DNA of 64,000 nucleotides from COE1 sp949066965. Lineage in GTDB: Bacteria > Bacillota > Clostridia > Lachnospirales > Lachnospiraceae. Both the position numbers and the translations under genes were made by a program. The stretch lies in NCBI GenBank assembly GCA_949066965.1, contig CARTDA010000002.1, forward strand, positions 62,001 to 126,000, written 5' to 3'. The notes under the pieces were generated by a model. The model did not search any database. It was given only the letters and a program-made list of their open reading frames with translations, and was not told the origin of the DNA. Each line of letters starts with the position of its first letter. Positions within the stretch are counted from its first letter, which is position 1. Shown here in pieces: positions 17,286 to 24,899 of this stretch.

Positions 17286-19421
17286 CTACTGACGGCCTTT
17301 CATCCTAGCTTTTATAAAACCTTTGGTTTTTGTAACAAAGTCCTCTTTTGCAGCCGCCCCTGCAAGCTGGGCAGCAAGTGCCTGCGGCAGCTCCATAACC
17401 TCCAGATCGGCAGTGAGTCTCCTTCCGCCTGCCACGTCAATGGCAAGGTTCGAATCCTCGGTGTCAAACACCAGCGTGCCGCATTCCTGCCAAACGCCAT
17501 TCGTCTCAATCACGTCCGCCGTGTAAATCCTGTCACCGACACACAGCTCCCGGATATTTACGGCACACCGGTACGAGCACGGGTCAATCCGGATACGCAC
17601 GGCATCGTCTGGTATGTCATACGAAAGCCGCAGATACCGCTCGGCAAAGAAACAGTCCATCAGCTTTACAGAATGCTCCTCGCTGAACCCTGCGCCATAA
17701 TCCACATAAATCTGTGCCACAAATTTTTTATCTGCATAATTGTAGTACGTAAGCATGCCTTCCAGCGCATATGCCCTGTTCCCAATCAGTTCCCGCATAT
17801 TTTCCGCCGAGGAATGGTTTCCTGTTATCTCCATCTGAAACCTGCGTTCCTGCGCGATGCCTTCCTGAAGCTGCTCATCCGTAAGCCCCAGGATATCCCG
17901 CATCAGCAGGTCCTCACATGCCTTGCGCATGCCGCCCCCGAGCGTGTAATTATAGAATGCGCGGAATATGATGTCGCGTGACGGAACATGCCTGTCCAAT
18001 GTCCACTCATAGTCAATGACATGCCACTGCTCCTCATCTCCCTGCCTGTCAACAAGGATATTCGGAAAAATAAAATCAATATTGCTCGCCTCGACGGCAT
18101 CCTCGTTGTAGCCCGCCCAGTACATATACTCGTCAATCAGCGCCTTAAAACCCTGTACGTCAGCCCGCGCAAGGCATTCATCCAGCAGCGTCTCAAGCGT
18201 CCTGCCGTTGCAGAACGAAAAGGAAAGCCCCTGACTGGCATCCTCCCCGACCTCCCTGCACGCATTGATGGCAATTTTCGTGCCCTCATAGCGGCTTGAC
18301 AGGCAGTCATAGGCACGTCTCGTATGCATCAGGTGCCCGCACGCTGACTCTGTGTCCGGCAGCTTCTCCACATGGAGCTTTCCCGGCGCGTCCCGCACAA
18401 TCAAGGTGCGCACCGCCCACTCGGCGGCCCTGTCGTTAGAAAACTTCGCATAGACCACATTCGGCGCACCGCCGACCACAAGCAGATACGAGTTGGAGAA
18501 CAGCGGAAATTCGTTCTCCTCAAGAACCTCGTCAAACACCTGTTTCTCATCAAACAAAAGCACACGCTCCCTGTCAAAATTCCTGAGGTTGTTGCAAAGC
18601 TCCCCTTTTTTGGGAAGATAGCGGTCAGAATAGATTGTCGTCATAAACTTGTAATCCGGATACGGATAATAGAATGCATATTCATGAATGCCGGTCTTTT
18701 CCAGAATCTGTTCCAGTCCATGACGCGTAAAGGTACGCGCCGTGCCCCCTGTATGATATCCTTCCAGTCCGGAAAAATAGGTTCCCAGGTGATCCTCCCT
18801 GCATCCTGCCCAGTACTTTAGCCCGAACTTGTTCTCGATGGCAATGACAAGACGGCCGTCCAGCTTCCTGTGGCGGCTGCATATCTGCATAAAATCCTCA
18901 TAAGGCGTACTGCCGCCAATATATGCCTGCCCGTACTCAAACACGCCGACAAGCAGCACATAGTCGTAATCCGTGTCAAGGTGCGGCTCAATATCCTTGA
19001 AATTTCCGACCATAATCGTGATATTGTCCGCATCACGGTTGCGGTATGCATTCACCATGCTGCGCTTTTTGGACAAGTCGACACAGGTGACGCTGCCTGC
19101 CCGTTTCGCCAGCGCTCCTGTAATCGCCCCGCACCCTGCGCCAATCTCGAGCACCTTGTCCGTCTTTTTGAACGGAATCCAGTCAATGATATTGGCACGC
19201 AGCGGGGAAAAATGGTAAAAAATCGGCCAGCTTTTTTTCTCCTCGATAATCTCCGGAAAGCGTTCTGCCGGATAGTTCCTTGCAATATCGAGCATCTCAT
19301 CCTCGATGTCGCCGTCCGAATAAACATCCTGTCCCGAATAGTACGTTAGATTCAGCATAACACTGCCTATCTTCTCCTGTTTTATCCCATCCTCTGACAT
19401 CTTAATCCCCCATTCTGCCAT
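17286..19421 (-). CDS. SAM methyltransferase fused to a kinase-like domain (possible chain-terminating cap enzyme)
   Basis: About 711 aa. Residues 80-250 form a class I methyltransferase domain with the SAM loop VLEIGAGCGAITGAL and CVDLS after it. Residues about 305-520 resemble an aminoglycoside-phosphotransferase/kinase fold: a beta-strand Lys candidate in HVEKLPD, then NIDFIFPNIL, which fits HxDxxxxN with Asn in place of His, then HVIDYEW in the place of the DFG/IDxE motif. The last 190 residues are beta-rich. A methyltransferase-kinase fusion beside an ABC exporter recalls WbdD, which caps E. coli O9a chains, and methyl capping by WsaE in Geobacillus S-layer glycans. It directly follows wzt. 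The start may be the ATG at 19421 or 19400; both have purine-rich sites. Kinase activity is inferred from motifs only. Confidence 0.72.
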   Translation of the reverse strand: MAEWGIKMSEDGIKQEKIGSVMLNLTYYSGQDVYSDGDIEDEMLDIARNYPAERFPEIIEEKKSWPIFYHFSPLRANIIDWIPFKKTDKVLEIGAGCGAITGALAKRAGSVTCVDLSKKRSMVNAYRNRDADNITIMVGNFKDIEPHLDTDYDYVLLVGVFEYGQAYIGGSTPYEDFMQICSRHRKLDGRLVIAIENKFGLKYWAGCREDHLGTYFSGLEGYHTGGTARTFTRHGLEQILEKTGIHEYAFYYPYPDYKFMTTIYSDRYLPKKGELCNNLRNFDRERVLLFDEKQVFDEVLEENEFPLFSNSYLLVVGGAPNVVYAKFSNDRAAEWAVRTLIVRDAPGKLHVEKLPDTESACGHLMHTRRAYDCLSSRYEGTKIAINACREVGEDASQGLSFSFCNGRTLETLLDECLARADVQGFKALIDEYMYWAGYNEDAVEASNIDFIFPNILVDRQGDEEQWHVIDYEWTLDRHVPSRDIIFRAFYNYTLGGGMRKACEDLLMRDILGLTDEQLQEGIAQERRFQMEITGNHSSAENMRELIGNRAYALEGMLTYYNYADKKFVAQIYVDYGAGFSEEHSVKLMDCFFAERYLRLSYDIPDDAVRIRIDPCSYRCAVNIRELCVGDRIYTADVIETNGVWQECGTLVFDTEDSNLAIDVAGGRRLTADLEVMELPQALAAQLAGAAAKEDFVTKTKGFIKARMKGRQ

Positions 19422-19432
19422 CACACGCTCCA

Positions 19433-19479
19433 GGAACTGTTCACAAATTACCTGCCATGAGTAATTTATTAACAGTTCC
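19433..19479 (-). repeat. Inverted repeat overlapping the wzt stop codon
   Basis: GGAACTGTT at 19433-19441 pairs with AACAGTTCC at 19471-19479, and AATTAC pairs with GTAATT inside, giving a nested hairpin. The last residues of Wzt (Asn, Cys) and its stop are encoded in one arm. No T tract follows on the minus strand, so it is not a typical terminator. The AACAGTT arm motif also occurs at the repeat next to wzm and after the GH25 gene. Confidence 0.65.
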
Positions 19480-20791
19480 TTACTGTCACCCTGGAATCCA
19501 TATCATAATATCCCACTGTATTTTTGTCTGAAACGACTGTCACATCCAGTGCGTCATAGAGCCGGTGGTATACCTTGAAATCATTTCCCTCATAGCCTGT
19601 CACGCCGAAGGATATCAGGTATTCGCCTCCCTGTAATGACATTTTCTGTGTAAATGCTATTTCTTTCCTGTCGCCTGCCTTGACCGGTTCCAGAAACGCC
19701 TTTTCAAACATGGTGTTTGTACCCGTTATCTCCGTCCCCTTTGCCGTCTTTATGGAAAAGGCAAAAATTGGCGCCGGCAGGTCACTGTGAAAAGTGACTT
19801 TCATGTGAATCGTAAATTCCATTCCCTTGATGATGGAGTTTGTCCGCGTTCCACGGTCATCCTCAATATAAATCTCCTCTATCGCGGCTTCCCTTGTCCC
19901 ATACTCAAGCGTATTCATGCTCAGCCCATTCACGGTACTGTCCGTCCGCGCCTTCTTCTGCGCCGCGGCTTTCGCCTGCACTGCCTCCTGAACCTCCGCA
20001 TCGTTCAAAAGACTCTGCTCCGATTTCGACTCCGGCAGCTCATACTGGCCGACAAGTACGCGCTTAAAGTCGTCAATCATGTCCTTTGGCAGCCCTTCCC
20101 CAAGCTTAATGCCCTGGTTTAAAAGCACCACCCTGTCACAGTACTTCGCGATACTGCTCAGGTCATGGCTCACAATCATGATGGTCTTGCCCATCCTCTT
20201 AAATTCCTCAAATTTGTGGTAGCATTTTGCCTGAAAAAAAACATCCCCCACCGAAAGCGCCTCATCCACAATCAAAATCTCGGGGTCAATATTAATCGCC
20301 ACAGAAAAGGCAAGGCGGACAAACATACCGCTCGAGTAGGTTTTTACCGGCTGGTGCACGTAATCTCCGATATCCGCAAAGTCAAGGATATCGGGGAGCC
20401 GTCTGTCAATCTCCTCCTCGGAAAAACCGTTCATCGTGCCGTTGAGATAAATATTTTCAAGGCCGGAATACTCCATGTTAAAGCCCGCGCCAAGCTCGAG
20501 CAGCGCCGAGATTCTCCCTGTGACCCTGACCTCACCGCTTGTTGGGTTTAAGACGCCTGTAATAATCTTTAATATGGTGGATTTCCCGGAACCATTTGTC
20601 CCGATAATCCCGACACACTCCCCCTGCCTGACATCAAAGCTGACTCCTGACAGGGCGAAATGCTCATGGTATTTCTTTTTTTTCGTGAGACCAAGCGCTT
20701 CCTTTAAGCGGTCTGTCGGCTTGTCATACAATCGGTACACCTTGCTCACATTGTCTACCGCAATCGCGGACTGTGTATTCTTATCGCTCAT
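19469..20791 (-). CDS. wzt: Polysaccharide ABC transporter ATP-binding protein with C-terminal glycan-binding domain
   Basis: A 440-aa ATPase of the Wzt/TagH class. The nucleotide-binding domain (about 10-250) has Walker A GTNGSGKST, signature YSSGMFVRLAF, Walker B ILIVDEALSVGD and the switch His in VSHDLSS. After a linker rich in Ala, Glu and Lys, residues 290-440 form a beta-rich domain (EEIYIEDDRG, FTIHMKVTF, GGEYLISFGVTG) like the Wzt C-terminal domains of E. coli O8/O9a, which bind the modified chain end before export. TagH proteins and Rgp ATPases usually lack this fold, so cap recognition is a reasonable inference. The start at 20791 follows GGGAGATGAGG. Confidence 0.92.
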   Translation of the reverse strand: MSDKNTQSAIAVDNVSKVYRLYDKPTDRLKEALGLTKKKKYHEHFALSGVSFDVRQGECVGIIGTNGSGKSTILKIITGVLNPTSGEVRVTGRISALLELGAGFNMEYSGLENIYLNGTMNGFSEEEIDRRLPDILDFADIGDYVHQPVKTYSSGMFVRLAFSVAINIDPEILIVDEALSVGDVFFQAKCYHKFEEFKRMGKTIMIVSHDLSSIAKYCDRVVLLNQGIKLGEGLPKDMIDDFKRVLVGQYELPESKSEQSLLNDAEVQEAVQAKAAAQKKARTDSTVNGLSMNTLEYGTREAAIEEIYIEDDRGTRTNSIIKGMEFTIHMKVTFHSDLPAPIFAFSIKTAKGTEITGTNTMFEKAFLEPVKAGDRKEIAFTQKMSLQGGEYLISFGVTGYEGNDFKVYHRLYDALDVTVVSDKNTVGYYDMDSRVTVRNC

Positions 20792-20821
20792 ATCCTCATC
20801 TCCCAAAACATCCGTACTACA

Positions 20822-20976
20822 TAACAGTTCAGCCTTTGGCTTCCTGTTACAGGCATCAAGCCATGCAAAACCACTTCGTTGGTGTCAAAGCCACGTTCCG
20901 TGGCTTGATGCATCTCAGCTACTACGCATTCTTACGGACTTTGCAGCGCAGTGCAAAGTCCTGGGCTGAACTGTTA
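20822..20976. repeat. 155-bp element with 13-bp perfect terminal inverted repeats between wzm and wzt
   Basis: The ends are TAACAGTTCAGCC and GGCTGAACTGTTA. Inside are a GCATCAAGCCA/TGGCTTGATGC pair, a CCTGTTACAGG palindrome, and GGACTTTGCA/TGCAAAGTCC around a six-base loop. Nothing in it is coding. The design, short with terminal inverted repeats and no gene, could be a MITE or a structured RNA element in the wzm-wzt transcript. No clear target-site duplication is visible. Confidence 0.7.
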
Positions 20977-20981
20977 CCGCA

Positions 20982-21983
20982 TTACAGCACATCCGCAAAA
21001 TGAACCTTGAGTCTCCGGAATATCAGTGCACCGATGCCAAAGAACACAACTGTTACAATCCAGAAGTACGAAGTCGAATAAAAATCCTGCCAGAACCACT
21101 TTTTGGCAAACAGCGTGTCGCGATATCCATTTACAATATAAAACACAGGATTGATTTTGAGTATTTTTTGTAACACCGGACTTTTATCCAGCATGGAAAT
21201 ATTCCATAAAATTGGGGTTGCCCACATGCCGACCTGCAGCATGATATTGATAATCTGCGTCAGGTCCCTGAAAAAGACGACAATCGCACATGTTGTGTAG
21301 CTTAACGCAAGCACAAACATAAACATGCAGAACGTATAGTAAAGAAGCTGCAGCAGATGAATCCCCGGTACATATCCGTAAGCAAAATATACCACAAGCA
21401 TAAAAGCAACAAAAAACAGGTGGACAAACGATGCCGCTATCAGTTTTACAATGGGGATGATACTAATCTTAAACACGACCTTTTTCACAAGATAGCTGTA
21501 CTCAAGAAGTGAGGTCGTGCCATTGTTAATCGTCTCGCTAAAATAGAACCACGGCACCAGTCCCGCAGTCAGCCAGAGCACATAGGGCGCCTCCACGCCG
21601 ACAGCCAGTATCTCCTTCTTGTCCTGCCCCATCACATGTCCAAACACAAACCAATATAACAATACCGTCACGACGGGCTGTGTAAACGCCCACACGCGCC
21701 CGAGATAAGAGCCGGCATAACGGTTCTTGAAATCATTTTTGGAGAGCTTCCATATCAGTTTTCTTGACTGCCAGAGTTCCACCGGAAGCGTCACCAGCCT
21801 GTCATAAAACCTGTGGAAAATCGCAAGCGCGCCCACAATGATAAAGCAGGCAATCGCCTTTTTAATCCACTCCTCATCCGGGTCGGCAAGCGGATTGTGA
21901 TGGATTAGGATAACTGCCGCAAGTATGATGGACGCAAGCGTCACCAGCAGCTTGACTGTCTTTTTGGATAAACCCTTTTTCAT
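20982..21983 (-). CDS. wzm: Polysaccharide ABC transporter permease (Wzm/TagG type)
   Basis: A 333-aa integral membrane protein of the ABC-2 type. The core (about 75-333) has the amphipathic interface helix and LGxxW region (RKLIWKLSKNDFKNRYAG, SYLGRVWAF) followed by six membrane segments, the standard layout for exporters of undecaprenyl-linked glycans. It carries about 70 extra N-terminal residues with two more hydrophobic segments (LLVTLASIILAAVILI and AIACFIIVGALAIF), absent from typical 260-aa Wzm proteins. The ATG overlaps the rmlC stop in ATGA, so translation is coupled. It forms an exporter with the downstream wzt product. Confidence 0.92.
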   Translation of the reverse strand: MKKGLSKKTVKLLVTLASIILAAVILIHHNPLADPDEEWIKKAIACFIIVGALAIFHRFYDRLVTLPVELWQSRKLIWKLSKNDFKNRYAGSYLGRVWAFTQPVVTVLLYWFVFGHVMGQDKKEILAVGVEAPYVLWLTAGLVPWFYFSETINNGTTSLLEYSYLVKKVVFKISIIPIVKLIAASFVHLFFVAFMLVVYFAYGYVPGIHLLQLLYYTFCMFMFVLALSYTTCAIVVFFRDLTQIINIMLQVGMWATPILWNISMLDKSPVLQKILKINPVFYIVNGYRDTLFAKKWFWQDFYSTSYFWIVTVVFFGIGALIFRRLKVHFADVL

Positions 21984-22546
21984 CGTCTAAATTCCTTTAT
22001 TCCGCCCCACAGCTTATCTTTGTCAGAAAAAATCAGCTCCATTCCGTCCGGTACCGGCCATTTTACCCCGATATCCGGGTCGCTCCACAACAGACCGCCC
22101 TCGTCATTCGGATGGTAAAAATCTGTACATTTATAGCAGAATTCCGCATACTCCGAAAGAACCAGAAAACCATGGGCAAAATTCTTGGGAACAAAAAACT
22201 GTTTCTTGTTTTCCTCAGACAAAAGCACCCCATACCATTTTCCAAATGTCTTTGAACCTTCCCGCAGGTCGACCGCAACGTCAAACACCTCGCCCCTCAC
22301 GGCGCGGACAAGCTTATCCTGTGGAAATTCTTTCTGAAAGTGGAGTCCCCGCAGCACACCCCTTTTTGACGCGGACTGGTTGTCCTGGACAAATACCTGG
22401 TCAATGCCTGCCTCCTTGAAATCATTGTAGTTGTATGTTTCCATAAAATAACCCCTGTTATCACCGAACACTGCCGGCGTAATCACTTTCAGTCCCTCTA
22501 TGACCATCCCGTCAGCCACACATTCCTCTACTGTAATCTTTCCCAT
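21980..22546 (-). CDS. rmlC: dTDP-4-dehydrorhamnose 3,5-epimerase
   Basis: Third step of dTDP-L-rhamnose synthesis. The cupin shows FGDNRGYFMETYN, FVQDNQSASKRGVLRGLHFQ with the catalytic His, FDVAVDLREGS with the partner Asp, and FAHGFLVLSE. The 188-aa length from the ATG at 22546 is normal. AAAGGAA lies upstream. It is in a unit with rmlB, rmlA and the second GH25 gene and overlaps wzm by four bases, which links rhamnose supply directly to ABC export. Confidence 0.95.
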   Translation of the reverse strand: MGKITVEECVADGMVIEGLKVITPAVFGDNRGYFMETYNYNDFKEAGIDQVFVQDNQSASKRGVLRGLHFQKEFPQDKLVRAVRGEVFDVAVDLREGSKTFGKWYGVLLSEENKKQFFVPKNFAHGFLVLSEYAEFCYKCTDFYHPNDEGGLLWSDPDIGVKWPVPDGMELIFSDKDKLWGGIKEFRR

Positions 22547-22591
22547 AATTTCATGATTCCTTTCCAAAATTGCATTTTCTATATTTCATCT

Positions 22592-22620
22592 GGCACCCCA
22601 TCCGGTCAGGATGGGGTGCC
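22592..22620. other. Perfect 12-bp stem-loop between a GH25 gene and rmlC
   Basis: GGCACCCCATCC, a five-base loop, and GGATGGGGTGCC form a GC-rich perfect hairpin. No T tract follows on either strand, so it is unlikely to be an intrinsic terminator. It sits ten bases after the GH25 stop codon and may act as an mRNA processing or stability element that sets different levels for the flanking genes. Confidence 0.6.
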
Positions 22621-22629
22621 GGGGAACTG

Positions 22630-23937
22630 TTAATCAATTCCGAGATAACTGATATTCAAGTCCACACGTCCTTCGATACCGGCAACGGAACCGCTTGACG
22701 TGTACTGCCACATATCATAGCGCCCCTCGTACTCCGGTGTCTGCCTGTACTCTGCCAGCCATATCTTCATGTCGCCAAGCTCGTCGAGATTGAGCTGGTT
22801 CAAGTACCAGTTTCGGCTTGCATATACGCCTGCCGTAAACCCTGCATTCTGGATTGTGCGGCAAAACGCGTTGACCACCGCCGTCCGTGTCCCCGGGTCG
22901 AGGTTGTCCGCCCTGCCGTTTCCGCCTGCGCCCTCCGTATCGATAAAGACAGGATACTCGATTCCCCTGTCGCCAAGCAGGGATACAACCATACTTGCCT
23001 CCTCGACTGCCTCGACAAGGTCTGTCGCCTGCGTAAAGAAATAGATGCCAACTTTGATGCCTGCCTTCTTCGCGCCCTCAAGATTCTCGTAAAAATATGG
23101 ATCCTCTATCAGCCAGCCTGAGGAAGAACCACGGTAACCACATCGTATGATTGCAAAGTCAACCCCTTCGGCTTTCACGATTTCCCAGTCAATCTTACCG
23201 TTCCACTTGGATACGTCAATGCCCAGCTGCACGGCGTTTTCGCGCTCCTCCTCCATGTCAAGCAGCGCCGTATACTGCGTATCGTCCTCATCCTCGCTGT
23301 CAATCTGTTCGGATGCCGTATCCTCCTTAAGGATATCCACCTCAGACTCCGCATGCACGAAATAGTCAATGTCATCAATCACCGTGTAGGACACAATGGA
23401 TTTCACACGGACGTTCACGGGTGATTCCGGCACTTTGAATCCAGGCTGTCTGTCGAGGGAAACACTGTACTCGCCCGGCTTGATGTCCGGTATCAGGATG
23501 ACGCCGTCCTTATCGTCATCCACATACACGCCCGTATCCGCAACCTCGACGACAAATTCCTGCCCCGATACCGTGTCTCCCTTGTCATCGATAATCTTCA
23601 CCCTGATGTCGCGCTCCACGGAGCTTGCAAGCACAGTCAGGCTGCGCACCTTCTCCCCATTTTCGTCTACTTCCTCATATGTAGTCTGGCTGGAACCATT
23701 CGGCACATCCGCGTCAAAAAATTCACTGTCTTTCATAAATGCCGACAAATCGGCTCCATGTACCTTCCCATCCGCTTCTATCAGCTGGGTGGAAATACTT
23801 TCCGTGCTGCCTGCCGCCGATGTCTTCTTATCCTTCCCCATAAGGCGGTTATAATTCACCGCCACAACTGCCGCCATAATCACCAGCATGGTACACAGCA
23901 CAATCAGTATTCCGATTCTTTTTCCCTTAGAGTCCAT
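22630..23937 (-). CDS. Membrane-anchored GH25 muramidase (shorter paralogue)
   Basis: A 435-aa protein with a short cytoplasmic start, one membrane segment (IGILIVLCTMLVIMAAVVAV, about 8-27), a linker, a Cna-B/SpaA-like beta domain (DIRVKIIDDKGDTVSGQEF to about 205) and a C-terminal GH25 lysozyme domain (about 240-435). Catalytic-site motifs are LGIDVSKWNG and the DxE-type VFIDTEGAGG, with YDMWQYTS near the end. GH25 enzymes cut the glycan backbone of peptidoglycan. Its overlap of 11 bases with rmlA shows firm embedding in the rhamnose operon. The same three-part plan is seen in the larger GH25 at 26070, and the two are probably paralogues. Confidence 0.9.
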   Translation of the reverse strand: MDSKGKRIGILIVLCTMLVIMAAVVAVNYNRLMGKDKKTSAAGSTESISTQLIEADGKVHGADLSAFMKDSEFFDADVPNGSSQTTYEEVDENGEKVRSLTVLASSVERDIRVKIIDDKGDTVSGQEFVVEVADTGVYVDDDKDGVILIPDIKPGEYSVSLDRQPGFKVPESPVNVRVKSIVSYTVIDDIDYFVHAESEVDILKEDTASEQIDSEDEDDTQYTALLDMEEERENAVQLGIDVSKWNGKIDWEIVKAEGVDFAIIRCGYRGSSSGWLIEDPYFYENLEGAKKAGIKVGIYFFTQATDLVEAVEEASMVVSLLGDRGIEYPVFIDTEGAGGNGRADNLDPGTRTAVVNAFCRTIQNAGFTAGVYASRNWYLNQLNLDELGDMKIWLAEYRQTPEYEGRYDMWQYTSSGSVAGIEGRVDLNISYLGID

Positions 23938-24796
23938 TGGCTACCTCTACCAGATATTTTCCGTACTCGGTCTTCATAAGCGGCCCGGCGAGCTTCAGGA
24001 GCTGCTCCTTCGTGATAAACCCTCTCTTGTACGCGATTTCCTCGATGCATGATATATAAAGTCCCTGCCGCTTCTGGAATGCACAGACAAAATCCGAGGC
24101 GTCAAGCAGCGAATCATGGTTTCCTGTGTCAAGCCACGCAAAACCGCGCCCCATCGTCTCGACTGTCAGCGTTCCGCGCCGCAGGTATTCATTGTTAATG
24201 CTTGTAATTTCAATTTCCCCCCTTGCGGACGGCTTCACATTTCTTGCAATTTCCACAACATCATTGTCATAAAAGTACAATCCCGGCACCGCATAGTTAC
24301 TCTTTGGATTCTCCGGCTTCTCCTCGATGGAGATTGCCTTTCCATCCTTGTCAAATTCCACCACGCCGTACTCCCGCGGGTCTCTCACATAATACCCGAA
24401 TATCGTGGCGCCGCTCTCCTTTGCCGCAACCTTCTGCAAGAGCTTTGAAAAGCTCTGCCCATAAAAAATATTGTCGCCCAGCACAAGCGCCACGGGATCC
24501 CTCCCGATAAAGTCCGCGCCAATGATAAACGCATCGGCAAGCCCCCTCGGCTGTTCCTGTACCGCATACTCCATGTGAAGCCCAAGCTGTTCCCCGGTTC
24601 CGAACAGCTCCTCAAAAACCGGAAGGTCCCTCGGTGTCGAAATAATCAAAATATCCCTGATTCCCGCCAGCATCAGCGTTGACAGCGGATAATAAATCAT
24701 CGGTTTGTCATAAACCGGCATAATCTGTTTCGAGATTGCCTTTGTGAGCGGATAAAGCCTGGTACCTGAACCGCCTGCCAGTATAATTCCTTTCAT
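23927..24796 (-). CDS. rmlA: Glucose-1-phosphate thymidylyltransferase
   Basis: First step of dTDP-L-rhamnose synthesis, joining Glc-1-P and dTTP. The N-terminal signature GGSGTRLYPLTKAISKQ, then YPLSTLMLAGI, VLGDNIFYGQ, SIEEKPENPKSNYAV and WLDTGNHDSL are all present. The start at 24796 gives 289 aa, the normal family length, with GAAGGA just upstream; about 30 residues further upstream are in frame but not conserved. It lies about 100 bases after rmlB, and that gap contains two short hairpins. Confidence 0.96.
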   Translation of the reverse strand: MKGIILAGGSGTRLYPLTKAISKQIMPVYDKPMIYYPLSTLMLAGIRDILIISTPRDLPVFEELFGTGEQLGLHMEYAVQEQPRGLADAFIIGADFIGRDPVALVLGDNIFYGQSFSKLLQKVAAKESGATIFGYYVRDPREYGVVEFDKDGKAISIEEKPENPKSNYAVPGLYFYDNDVVEIARNVKPSARGEIEITSINNEYLRRGTLTVETMGRGFAWLDTGNHDSLLDASDFVCAFQKRQGLYISCIEEIAYKRGFITKEQLLKLAGPLMKTEYGKYLVEVANGL

Positions 24797-24899
24797 CCTG
24801 TCCTTCTTCCCCTTTCTCCAAAGCATGGCAGCACCATGCCAAATGGGGAACGCCCCGCCCCTTCCGGCAATGACGTTCCCTGTCATGAAAATACTATGC

